Shown here: positions 50,479 to 58,493 of the stretch, one piece after another | How positions within the stretch are numbered: position 1 is the first letter of the stretch | Layout of the letters: every line of letters starts with the position of its first letter | Assembly: GCF_029338255.1 (NCBI RefSeq) | Contig: NZ_CP119787.1 | Coordinates: 434,001 to 498,000, forward strand | Reading direction: 5' to 3' | Source of the DNA: Haloarcula halobia | GTDB taxonomy: Archaea > Halobacteriota > Halobacteria > Halobacteriales > Haloarculaceae | Length of the DNA stretch: 64,000 nucleotides | Made by a program: the position numbers and the translations under genes | The notes under the pieces: generated by a model | The model's input: only the letters and a program-made list of their open reading frames with translations | Databases searched by the model: none | What the model was told of the DNA's origin: nothing

Positions 50479-53400
50479 ATGGCGACCGCCGAGAACACCG
50501 AGCTCATCGACCGCTTCGAGGAGTTCTACCGCGACTACTACCGCAACGAGATCGGTGAGCTCGCACAGAAGTACCCCAACGACCAGAAGTCACTCTACAT
50601 CGACTGGCAGGACCTCTACCGGTTCGACCCGGACCTGGCCGACGACTACCGCACCAAACCCCAGCAGCTCCAGGAGTACGCCGAGGAGGCGCTGCGCCTG
50701 TACGACCTCCCGGTCGACGTCTCGCTCGGACAGGCCCACGTCCGCGTCCGCAACCTCCCCGAGTCCGAGGACATCCGCGAGATCCGCCACCAGCACCACG
50801 GCAACCTCATCAGCGTCCAGGGCATCGTCCGCAAGGCGACCGACGTGCGGCCGAAGGTGCTCACCGCCGCCTTCGAGTGCCAGCGCTGTGGCACCCTCAC
50901 CCGCATCCCCCAGGCCGCCGGCGACTTCCAGGAACCCCACGAGTGCCAGGGCTGTGAGCGCCAGGGCCCCTTCAGACTCAACACCGACCAGTCGGAGTTC
51001 ATCGACGCCCAGAAGATCCGCGTCCAGGAGTCCCCCGAGGGCTTGCGTGGCGGCGAGACCCCCCAGGCCATCGACGTCAACATCGAGGACGACATCACCG
51101 GCAACGTGACCGCCGGCGACCACGTCCGCGTGACCGGCGTCCTCAAGTTAGACCAGCAGGGCAACGACCGCGAGAAGTCCCCGATGTTCGACATCTACAT
51201 GGAGGGCGTCAGCGTCGAGATCGAGGACGAGCAGTTCGAGGAGATGGAGATCACCGAGGAGGACAAGAAGGAGATCGTCGAGCTCTCGAACGAACCCGAC
51301 CTCTACGAGAAGATGGTCGGGGCCATCGCGCCCTCGATCTACGGCTACGAGAAAGAGAAGCTCGCGATGATGATCCAGCTGTTCTCGGGGGTCACCAAGA
51401 GCCTCCCCGACGGGTCGCGCATTCGTGGCGACCTGCACATGCTGCTTATCGGTGATCCGGGTACAGGGAAGTGCGTCAACGGCGATACTCGCGTCACGCT
51501 GGCCGACGGACGTCGGGTGCCGATTCGAGACCTCGTCGAATCAAACCTACAGGACCCGAAACCGGTCGACGACGGCGTGTGGGACGACGTCGACTTCGAG
51601 GTCCCCTCGCTGCAGCCCGACGGAACTATCGCGAGCCAGCGGGCGACGAAAGTCTGGAAACGCGAAGCGCCGGAGTACCTGTATCGGATCCGGACCGCGA
51701 CGGGGCGCGAAATCGAGGTAACGCCGTCTCATCCGCTGTTCGTCCGGTCGGACGCTTCTTTCGAGGCGAGGACGGCAGAGGACCTCACGGAGGGTACCTT
51801 CGTTGCAGTCCCACGCAATGTCCCGACCGACGGCACTGACCAACTGTCCGTCGAGCACCGGACGTCGAAGTCTCACAACCGAATCGACCTTGACGTACCG
51901 GATACGTGGACGCCCGGACTCGCACGTCTCGTCGGGTACATCGTCGCCGAGGGCTACGTCGAACAGCGCGCCGACAACACTGGCTTCGTTTCGATCACCA
52001 ACAACGACCGCGAGGTCATCGACGACGCGACCGCCATTCTGGAGACGCTGAATCTCAACGTTACCGAGCGACACCCACACGAAGGTAAGGACGCGACCGA
52101 ACTGATGTGTTCGGCCGGCGAGCTGGTGAGTTTCCTCGCGTCGCTGGACGAGTCACTCCTGTCGCCGTCGACCGACCGCCGTGTCCCACCGGCGGTGATG
52201 GGGACGAGCGACCGGATTACGGCAGCGTTCCTGCAAGCCTACATCGAGGGTGAGGGACACGTGTCTGGGTCCCAGCGGGAGATTACGGTCGCGTCGACGA
52301 GCGAGGAACTCCTCGAAGACGCCCGCTCGATGCTCCTGTCGCTGGGCATCGGCTCGCAGTTACAATCTCGCGCCAACGGGAGCTATCGCCTGCGAATCTC
52401 TGGGGAGTCCTTCGCCCGATATGTCGAGCGTATCGGATTCATCACGGAGCGCAAGGCAGATGTGGCCGGGAAGTTCGACCATACGTCGGGCAACACGAAT
52501 CTCGACGTCGTCCCGAACGTCGGTCCGGGACTGCGACGTATCCGCGAAACCCTGGGGCTCCCGCAGGCAGAGTGTGGGCTTCCACGCTCCACGTACCAGC
52601 ATTACGAGCGCAGTCGTCGAAACCCCGGGCGTGAGAGCCTTCAGTCCGTCGTCGAGGCGTTCGAAGGACGACTGAACGCGCTCGAATCGACAGGTGTCGA
52701 CGACGACGGCGCGATTGCAGACGGTGGTAGTCTCGATGCAGTCCGACAGGACGTCAGTGCGCTTCGTTCGCTCGTTGAGGGCGACGTCGCCTGGGACCGG
52801 ATAGTGTCGATCGAGGCATTTGAACCCGACGAGGAGTGGGTCTACGACCTCGAGGTCGAGGGAACGCACAGCTATCTCTCGAACGGCGTCGTGTCCCACA
52901 ACTCGCAAATGCTGTCGTACATCCGACAGATAGCCCCACGCTCCGTCTACACTTCTGGGAAAGGGTCCAGCTCGGCCGGCCTCACGGCGGCCGCTGTTCG
53001 CGACGACTTCGGCGACGGCCAGCAGTGGACCCTCGAAGCGGGGGCGCTCGTGCTGGCCGACCAGGGCATCGCCGCTGTCGACGAACTGGATAAGATGAGC
53101 CCGGAAGATCGTTCGGCGATGCACCAGGCGCTCGAACAGCAGGAGATCAGCATCTCGAAGGCGGGTATCAACGCCACGCTCAAGAGCCGGTGCTCGCTGC
53201 TGGGCGCGGCCAACCCCAAGTACGGTCGGTTCGACCAGTACGAACCCATCGGCGAGCAGATCGACCTCGAACCCGCGCTCATCTCCCGGTTCGACCTCAT
53301 CTTCACGGTCACCGACCAGCCCGACGAGGAGGCCGACCGGAACCTCGCGTCCCACATCATCCAGACGAACTACGCGGGCGAACTCCACACCCACCGGACC

Positions 53401-54006
53401 GAGAACGCCACCTCGAACTTCACCGAGGAGGAGGTCGAGACGGTCACCGAGGAGGTCGCGCCGACGATAGAGCCGGATCTCCTTCGCAAGTACATCGCCT
53501 ACGCGAAGCGCAACTGCTTCCCGACGATGACCGAGGAGGCAAAGGAGCGCATCGAGGACTTCTACGTCGACCTCCGCCTGAAAGGGCAAGACGAAGACGC
53601 GCCCGTCCCGGTGACCGCGAGGAAGCTCGAGGCGCTGGTCAGGTTGGCCGAGGCCTCGGCCCGGATTCGACTCTCCGACACCGTCGAGGAAGACGACGCC
53701 GAGCGGGCGGTCGACATCGCGCTGTACTGCATGAAACAGATCGGCATCGACCCCGAGACCGGCGAGTTCGACGCCGACGTCGTCGAGACGGGCACCTCCA
53801 AGACCCAGCGCGACCGCATCCAGAACCTCAAGGGCATCATCGCCGACATCGAAGACGAGTACGACGAGGGCGCGCCCATCGACATCGTCGTCGAGCGCGC
53901 CGAGGAGGTCGGCATCGAGGAATCGAAGGCCGAACACGAGATCGAGAAGCTCAAGCAGAAAGGCGAGGTCTACGAGCCTCGGACCGACCACCTCCGGACG
54001 ACATAA
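50479..54006 (+). CDS. mcm: MCM replicative helicase with intein
   Basis: The 1175-codon precursor yields a 698-residue MCM after splicing out a 477-residue intein. N-terminal domain with zinc finger (CQRCGTLTR, CQGCER) and beta hairpin, then the AAA+ core. Walker A (GDPGTGKS) is interrupted between Lys and Ser by the intein; after splicing it reads GDPGTGKSQMLSYI. Walker B AAVDELDKMS, sensor AANPKYG, arginine finger ISRFDL, and a C-terminal winged helix (IDIVVERAEEVGIEESKAEH). The next gene overlaps its stop. Confidence 0.97.
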   Translation: MATAENTELIDRFEEFYRDYYRNEIGELAQKYPNDQKSLYIDWQDLYRFDPDLADDYRTKPQQLQEYAEEALRLYDLPVDVSLGQAHVRVRNLPESEDIREIRHQHHGNLISVQGIVRKATDVRPKVLTAAFECQRCGTLTRIPQAAGDFQEPHECQGCERQGPFRLNTDQSEFIDAQKIRVQESPEGLRGGETPQAIDVNIEDDITGNVTAGDHVRVTGVLKLDQQGNDREKSPMFDIYMEGVSVEIEDEQFEEMEITEEDKKEIVELSNEPDLYEKMVGAIAPSIYGYEKEKLAMMIQLFSGVTKSLPDGSRIRGDLHMLLIGDPGTGKCVNGDTRVTLADGRRVPIRDLVESNLQDPKPVDDGVWDDVDFEVPSLQPDGTIASQRATKVWKREAPEYLYRIRTATGREIEVTPSHPLFVRSDASFEARTAEDLTEGTFVAVPRNVPTDGTDQLSVEHRTSKSHNRIDLDVPDTWTPGLARLVGYIVAEGYVEQRADNTGFVSITNNDREVIDDATAILETLNLNVTERHPHEGKDATELMCSAGELVSFLASLDESLLSPSTDRRVPPAVMGTSDRITAAFLQAYIEGEGHVSGSQREITVASTSEELLEDARSMLLSLGIGSQLQSRANGSYRLRISGESFARYVERIGFITERKADVAGKFDHTSGNTNLDVVPNVGPGLRRIRETLGLPQAECGLPRSTYQHYERSRRNPGRESLQSVVEAFEGRLNALESTGVDDDGAIADGGSLDAVRQDVSALRSLVEGDVAWDRIVSIEAFEPDEEWVYDLEVEGTHSYLSNGVVSHNSQMLSYIRQIAPRSVYTSGKGSSSAGLTAAAVRDDFGDGQQWTLEAGALVLADQGIAAVDELDKMSPEDRSAMHQALEQQEISISKAGINATLKSRCSLLGAANPKYGRFDQYEPIGEQIDLEPALISRFDLIFTVTDQPDEEADRNLASHIIQTNYAGELHTHRTENATSNFTEEEVETVTEEVAPTIEPDLLRKYIAYAKRNCFPTMTEEAKERIEDFYVDLRLKGQDEDAPVPVTARKLEALVRLAEASARIRLSDTVEEDDAERAVDIALYCMKQIGIDPETGEFDADVVETGTSKTQRDRIQNLKGIIADIEDEYDEGAPIDIVVERAEEVGIEESKAEHEIEKLKQKGEVYEPRTDHLRTT
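51472..52902 (+). other. Intein in MCM, DOD-type homing endonuclease
   Basis: The intein begins at Cys332 (CVNGDTRVTLADGRRV) and ends VVSHN before Ser809, the first C-extein residue. Splicing blocks A (CVNGDTRV), B (TPSHPLFV), F/G (YDLEVEGTHSYLSNGVVSHN) are present. The endonuclease core has the two DOD motifs LVGYIVAEGYV and FLQAYIEGEGH. A helix-turn-helix-like stretch (IRETLGLPQAE) follows. The insertion point in the P-loop is a known MCM intein site; GC is lower than in the exteins. Confidence 0.95.
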
Positions 54007-54278
54007 TGGACCGCATCTCCGCCCTGCGGAACGTCGAGGAGGCGCTCGCGACCTTCGAGGACGGCGAGTGCTCGCTGTCCGACCTCGAACGCGACGTCCG
54101 GGGCATCCTCCGCACCTACGCCACCGACTTCGAGGGCGACCTCGGGGCCTACCGGGCGTCCGGCACCGGCGCGGCCGACGGGCTGGTCGTCATGGCGCCC
54201 TCCGAATCGGCCGCCCGCGAGCGGGTCCGGGCCCTCGTCGACGACCCCGGGGAGTTCTCGGTCAGCCAGGTCCGGTGA
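54006..54278 (+). CDS. Small acidic protein overlapping mcm, 90 aa
   Basis: Starts at ATG 54006, one base inside the mcm stop (TAATG), so it is translationally coupled to the helicase. 90 residues, helical and acidic (ALRNVEEALATFEDGECSLSDLE), with a second half GLVVMAPSESAARERVRALVDD that looks like a small alpha/beta domain. Conserved-looking but no family recognised. The adjacent block of unknown proteins begins 80 bp downstream. Confidence 0.75.
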   Translation: MDRISALRNVEEALATFEDGECSLSDLERDVRGILRTYATDFEGDLGAYRASGTGAADGLVVMAPSESAARERVRALVDDPGEFSVSQVR

Positions 54279-54358
54279 GCCGCCGGGCGGGCACTCACCC
54301 GATATTATTCGGAGGAAGATAGCATAATTTTAGTTCTAGCAATGGCTGCAACCGACCG

Positions 54359-54694
54359 ATGCTGCTGGTCGTCACGTACTCGCGGGCCGCCCGCCGGGAC
54401 CTGCGAAACGTCTGTCGGCGACACGAATCGTGTGTGGCCCAGCAACTCGGGCGGGCGGCGCTGTTCGAGGGGACCGAGTTCGGTGCGTTCCAGGCGCTGC
54501 GCCTCCGGGAGAAACACGATCTGGCGGTCAGGGTCGAGCGGCTCGAGCCGTTCGGGCCCGAGGACGTCCCGGCGCATGTGGCCGAGGCCGCACGCGCGTA
54601 CGAGCAGCGCACGGAACCGGCGACGCCGTACGAGCGGTTCGCGGCCGGGCGTGACCTGCCCGCGCCGGCGTCGATGCGGGAGGAACCGCTGTGA
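54359..54694 (+). CDS. Unknown protein of the MinD-like block, 111 aa
   Basis: Starts MLLVVTYSRAARRDLRNVCR at ATG 54359; TATA-like CATAATTTTA lies about 35 bp upstream, suggesting its own promoter. 111 residues with a short conserved Cys/His stretch (VCRRHESCVAQQLG). The stop overlaps the GTG start of the next gene by four bases (GTGA). No domain recognised. Probable first gene of a two-gene unit. Confidence 0.72.
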   Translation: MLLVVTYSRAARRDLRNVCRRHESCVAQQLGRAALFEGTEFGAFQALRLREKHDLAVRVERLEPFGPEDVPAHVAEAARAYEQRTEPATPYERFAAGRDLPAPASMREEPL

Positions 54695-55503
54695 GGCTCC
54701 GGGTCGACGGGGCCTGTTACGAGGGCTGTGTCGTCGACCTCCGGGCGAGTGACGTCGAGGGCGCCGCCGTCGCGCGTGCGGTGCGCGGGGAGGCCCTGAC
54801 GCCGTCGGTTTCCCCGACCGCTACGGCGGCAGTCTATCGCTACGCGGGCCACGTCCGGCCGGGGATGGGCCTGCGGACCAGGACGGCACTGGCGGCGGCG
54901 GCCCGGTCCCGCGGCGTGACGGCGCCCCAGGACGACGCGATTGCAGACCTGCGGGCACGGCTCGCCGACCTCGACGCCGACCGACCCGACCTCCCGGCCT
55001 GCACCGACCCGGTCCCCGAGGGGGCCCTCAGGGAGCTCGAGGAGGCCGTCGCGACACACCGAGGACGCATCCGGGCCCACGAGCGACTCCCTGGAGGGGA
55101 CGCAAGCGAGCCACGCGAGGACCTCCGGGCGGCCGCGCGGCGCCTCTCCGAACGCGAGACCGAACGGACCGCTGCCCGGCAGGCCCGCGAGCGACGGCGC
55201 GATGCTGCCCGCGGGTACCGCCAGCAGCTGGAGCGGCGCCGGCGCCTGGCAGACGAGCTGGCGAACCGCCAGCGCGAGGCCCGTGCGCACCTGGTAGAGT
55301 CACTCGAGGGCAGGTTTCGCGCGTCGCTCGCGACACTCCCCGGCCCCACCCCCGAGGACCCCTTCGACGCCCCGCCGGTCGACGCGGCGCTCGCGGTACT
55401 TCGGGTCGCCCGGACCGAGGCACCGGTCGTCCTCGAGGTCGACCGGTTCGCCACTCCGGTGGCCGCCGCGCGGCAGCTCTCGGCGCCCGTGATCCGGTGC
55501 TGA
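54691..55503 (+). CDS. Coiled-coil protein of the MinD-like block, 270 aa
   Basis: GTG start overlaps the preceding stop. A globular N-terminus (about 1-60), then a long Arg/Glu coiled coil (about 95-225, RLSERETERTAARQARERRR, QQLERRRRLADELANRQREA) and a small C-terminal domain ending ARQLSAPVIRC. It has the look of a structural or scaffold partner. Function unknown; position implies a link with the ATPase gene downstream. Confidence 0.75.
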   Translation: MRLRVDGACYEGCVVDLRASDVEGAAVARAVRGEALTPSVSPTATAAVYRYAGHVRPGMGLRTRTALAAAARSRGVTAPQDDAIADLRARLADLDADRPDLPACTDPVPEGALRELEEAVATHRGRIRAHERLPGGDASEPREDLRAAARRLSERETERTAARQARERRRDAARGYRQQLERRRRLADELANRQREARAHLVESLEGRFRASLATLPGPTPEDPFDAPPVDAALAVLRVARTEAPVVLEVDRFATPVAAARQLSAPVIRC

Positions 55504-55505
55504 GG

Positions 55506-55512
55506 TTTAAAT
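55506..55512 (+). promoter_or_regulatory. TATA box TTTAAAT
   Basis: Directly after the stop of the preceding gene and 24-30 bp before ATG 55536, giving a nearly leaderless internal promoter. Shows that the block has at least two transcription units. Confidence 0.55.
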
Positions 55513-55535
55513 CCGAACGGGCGACCACCCGGCGT

Positions 55536-56225
55536 ATGGTCACGTTCGCAAGCGAGTGTACGACTCGGGAGGGCGTCACGCTGGTCACCGCGGCGCTGAC
55601 GGATGTCGCTGTCCCGACCAGGGTCACCCTCGCGAACCGACTGGACGGGCCGGTCTGGCCGCCACGTCGGGAGGGTCTCCCGGCGTGTGGCTGGACCGAC
55701 ACCGGGTTCGAGGCCGTCGTCGGCCCGGGCCGGCACGCCTTCGGCTACGCGTCGCCAGCGCCCCCGGCGGACCCGGCGGTCGAGCTGGTCGAAGCCAGAC
55801 CAGCGCCCGACGCCGAACCGACCCGTGACGTGGCACAGACGCCCGAGGCTGTCTGCCGGGACCTCGGCGACCCGTCGCCGCCCGCCGACGCGCTCCCGGC
55901 CGTGGCTCTCGCCGGCGACGAGACGAGTCGCGAGGCCGCGGACGCCGGCGATGCGGCCCACGATCTCCCGGCCCCTGTCGCCGGATTCTTCGAGGCGGCC
56001 GAACGGCGGGTCCACAGCGCCGAGGCGCTGGCGGAGGCCGAGACGCTTGCGGCGGCGACCGACGCCGTCCGCGACGCGGGCGGGCTGGACGACGTGTACC
56101 GCCTCGACGACCGCCAAGGAGTGGACGTCCGGACGCTCCGGGCTATCGCCCGGCGCGCCGAGGCCCTCGCAGAGCGACGGGCGGCGGCGACGGTCCCGAC
56201 CGACTCCCTCGAAGGGCTCGCATGA
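55536..56225 (+). CDS. Unknown protein of the MinD-like block, 229 aa
   Basis: A 229-residue protein from ATG 55536. The N-terminal half (1-85) is beta-rich (VTFASECTTREGVTLVTAAL, PTRVTLANRLDGPVW), resembling an immunoglobulin-like or C2-like domain. The C-terminal half is Ala/Asp-rich and helical. No catalytic motif. Its stop overlaps the start of the MinD-like ATPase by four bases, so the two are coupled. Confidence 0.73.
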   Translation: MVTFASECTTREGVTLVTAALTDVAVPTRVTLANRLDGPVWPPRREGLPACGWTDTGFEAVVGPGRHAFGYASPAPPADPAVELVEARPAPDAEPTRDVAQTPEAVCRDLGDPSPPADALPAVALAGDETSREAADAGDAAHDLPAPVAGFFEAAERRVHSAEALAEAETLAAATDAVRDAGGLDDVYRLDDRQGVDVRTLRAIARRAEALAERRAAATVPTDSLEGLA

Positions 56226-56887
56226 TTCTGACCGTTACCGGCGGCAAGGGCGGGGTCGGGAAGTCGACGGTCGCCTACAACCTCGCGGCGACACTCGACG
56301 GTGTCGTCGTCGACGGCGACCTCGCGATGGCCGACCTCCCGGCCGGTCGCGGTCCGAACCTCCACGACGTGCTCGCCGGCCGGGCGGCGCCGCTCGAGGC
56401 CGTCTCGGAAACGGGCCCGGTCGCGGTGGTCCCGTGTGGCCGGTCCCTCGCCGGGGCGCGGGCGGCCGACGTGACTGCACTCGGCGACGTGCTGGCGACC
56501 CTCGAGCGGACGGCTCGCTGGGTCGTCGTCGACTCGCCGGCCGGCCTGCAGGCCGACGTCGGCGTCCCGCTCTCGGTCGCCGACGCCGCAGTCCTCGTGA
56601 CGGCGCCGGACGCCGCGGCGCTGGCAGACGCCCTGCGTGTCCGCGCACTCGCCCGCGAGCTCGACACCGGGCTCTGCCGGGTGGTGCTCAACCGCGCCGG
56701 CCCGGACCCGAACACGACGGCCGTTGCCGACCGCTTTGGCGCACCCGTCGTCACCGTGCCCGAGAGCGACGCTGTCGAAAGCGCCCAGCGGGCCGGCCAG
56801 CCGGTCTGTCACACGGCGCCCGATTCCTCAGCGGCCGACGGCTTCCGGGCGCTGGCGGCCGCCGTTCAGTCCTGCAGGTCGGTGTAG
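56222..56887 (+). CDS. MinD/ParA-like ATPase
   Basis: A 221-residue P-loop ATPase with the deviant Walker A motif KGGVGKST (residues 8-15), VVVDGDLAMADLP as Walker A' region and WVVVDSPAGLQADV as Walker B. Such proteins dimerise on a membrane or DNA to position structures. A C-terminal amphipathic membrane helix as in MinD is not obvious. It belongs to the block of unknown genes 54359-56887. Its end overlaps the end of the convergent TFB gene by 22 bases. Confidence 0.85.
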   Translation: MILTVTGGKGGVGKSTVAYNLAATLDGVVVDGDLAMADLPAGRGPNLHDVLAGRAAPLEAVSETGPVAVVPCGRSLAGARAADVTALGDVLATLERTARWVVVDSPAGLQADVGVPLSVADAAVLVTAPDAAALADALRVRALARELDTGLCRVVLNRAGPDPNTTAVADRFGAPVVTVPESDAVESAQRAGQPVCHTAPDSSAADGFRALAAAVQSCRSV

Positions 56888-57726
56888 GTCCCCCGCAGGG
56901 TCACCGGCGTCACGTCGGCCACGTCGGCCGCCTCGGCCTGGGTCAGATCGACGTCGCGCTCGCCGGCCGCAGTGTAGAGACACGCCGCCGCCACCCCGGC
57001 GGGGTTCCGTCCGCCGACGAGCCCGCGGTCGCGCGCCTCGTCGACCAGTTCCTCCGCCCGTTTTCTGACCGTCGTGGGTAATTCGAGTTCGGTCGCGAAC
57101 CGCGGGACGTACTCGCGGGGGTCTATCGGCCCCGTCGGGAGACCCAGCTCCCGGTTGAGCGCGTCGTAGGCCGCCCGGAGTTCCGCATCGTCCGCGCGGG
57201 CGACCGCACAGAGCTCCTCGACGGTCCGTGCGAGGCCTTCGGTCCGGCAGGTGGCGTAGACGGCGGCTGCAGCGAACCCCTCGAGGGAGCGCCCTCGCAG
57301 CAGGTCTGCCTCCTGGGCCGACTCGAAGAGGACGCAGGCCCGGTCCCGAACGGCGTCCGAGAGGTCGAGCGACCCGACGATACGCCGTATCTCGGTGAAG
57401 GCGTACACCTGGTTGCGCTCGCGCTTGGATCGGACCTGTGCGCGATTGTGCTCGCGGCGGAGTCGCGCCAGCTGCCGGCGCTTGCGGCCCTTGACCCTGG
57501 TCGATCGGCCGATCTCGGTCGAGAGCCCCCGGTCGTGGCGCGACCGGGTCAGGGGCGCCCCCGTCCGGGCCCGTTCGGTGTCGTCGTCTTCGAATGACCG
57601 CCACTCCGGCCCGCGGTCGATGGGATCCTCGCCGACGACGAGGCCACACTCGGCACAGACCGCCTCGTGACCGTCCTGCTCGACTGCACACTCACACTCC
57701 GGGCAACGTCGCGTCGTTGCGCTCAT
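56866..57726 (-). CDS. tfb: Transcription initiation factor IIB (TFB)
   Basis: A 286-residue general transcription factor. N-terminal zinc ribbon (CPECECAVEQDGHEAVCAEC), the B-reader/linker stretch with PEWRSFEDDD, and two cyclin-fold repeats (about 105-190 and 205-285), with helix-turn-helix TVEELCAVARADDAELRAAY and AAACLYTAAGERDVDLTQAE. One of several TFB paralogues usual for haloarchaea. The promoter GGTTTTTAACC lies about 30 bp upstream of ATG 57726. Its divergence in the reader region suggests a special promoter set. Confidence 0.93.
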   Translation of the reverse strand: MSATTRRCPECECAVEQDGHEAVCAECGLVVGEDPIDRGPEWRSFEDDDTERARTGAPLTRSRHDRGLSTEIGRSTRVKGRKRRQLARLRREHNRAQVRSKRERNQVYAFTEIRRIVGSLDLSDAVRDRACVLFESAQEADLLRGRSLEGFAAAAVYATCRTEGLARTVEELCAVARADDAELRAAYDALNRELGLPTGPIDPREYVPRFATELELPTTVRKRAEELVDEARDRGLVGGRNPAGVAAACLYTAAGERDVDLTQAEAADVADVTPVTLRGTYTDLQD

Positions 57727-57863
57727 CGTATCTCGACCTACGGCCGGAGGAGTGGTTAAAAACCCGATGGAGATCCGGGTCTCGGGCCGGATTCGGCCGA
57801 TACTACCGACCGGTTACCGGTCGGTTCCTGGCCGGGCCAGCGCCGTCGGCCGCGCTCGCAGCA

Positions 57864-57886
57864 CCACGCTTAAATTCCAGGCGTGG
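57864..57886 (+). promoter_or_regulatory. TATA box enclosed by CCACGC/GCGTGG inverted repeat
   Basis: CCACGC (57864-57869) and GCGTGG (57881-57886) enclose CTTAAATT (57869-57876), about 28 bp before ATG 57900. The symmetric arms around the TATA box suit a repressor that blocks TBP; the downstream gene may itself be DNA-binding. Confidence 0.5.
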
Positions 57887-57899
57887 CGAGGTGAGTACA

Positions 57900-58397
57900 A
57901 TGGGGCTTGCCGACATCGCAGCGGGGCTCGAGGTGACCGAGTCACAGCGCGAGACCGGCGTCGCCGCCGTCGACGAGACGGACGCGTCGCTCGCCGGCCG
58001 ACTCGACCCGGTGGCCGACAGTCTGCCGTGTTCGCCGGCCGCAGCAGCCACCGTCGTCGAGGCCTACGCCGCCGGCAAGAGCGTCGGGGAGAGCGGCCAC
58101 GCAGCCGGCGTCCCACCAGTCACCGCCGCGAAGACGCTCCACCTGCTCGGCGAACAGGTCACGCCGCTGGGCCCGCGCGGGCGCGATATCGTGGCCGACT
58201 GGCTGGTCGGCGACCTCTCCCGGAGCGAGGCCCTGACGCTCTCGGGGGCGACCGACGCGGAGTTCTCGCTTGCGGTCTACGTCCAGACCCACGACCCGCT
58301 GCCCGAGGCCCGCGACGCCGTCGAGGGGGCGCTGGCGACGGCCCGCGACCGGGACCCGCTCGCGGACACGATGAGCGACGTCGGCGAGTTGCTGTGA
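57900..58397 (+). CDS. Small HTH-like protein, 165 aa
   Basis: Starts at ATG 57900, probably leaderless. 165 residues; two short helix-turn-helix-like regions (VEAYAAGKSVGESGHAAGVP, and RSEALTLSGATDAEFSLA) in an otherwise Ala/Asp-rich chain. Similar features occur in haloarchaeal single-domain regulators, but no family is recognised. An inverted repeat surrounds its promoter. Confidence 0.68.
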   Translation: MGLADIAAGLEVTESQRETGVAAVDETDASLAGRLDPVADSLPCSPAAAATVVEAYAAGKSVGESGHAAGVPPVTAAKTLHLLGEQVTPLGPRGRDIVADWLVGDLSRSEALTLSGATDAEFSLAVYVQTHDPLPEARDAVEGALATARDRDPLADTMSDVGELL

Positions 58398-58463
58398 GCG
58401 GTCCCGCGCAGGACGGCAGCGGGCCGGCGCGGCGGTCAGAGGGCCTGTCACCGCTGGACCACG

Positions 58464-58470
58464 TTTAAAT
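58464..58470 (+). promoter_or_regulatory. TATA box TTTAAAT
   Basis: 24-30 bp before ATG 58494, giving a leaderless transcript for the GCS2-family gene. Same sequence as the box at 55506. Confidence 0.55.
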
Positions 58471-58493
58471 CCCCTGCCCGCAAACCGACGGCT

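Noticed and set aside
10661-56887. Two convergent gene pairs that both overlap by exactly 22 bp (10661-10682 and 56866-56887)
   Set aside because: The genes are unrelated and no shared sequence was seen; the equal length is probably chance.
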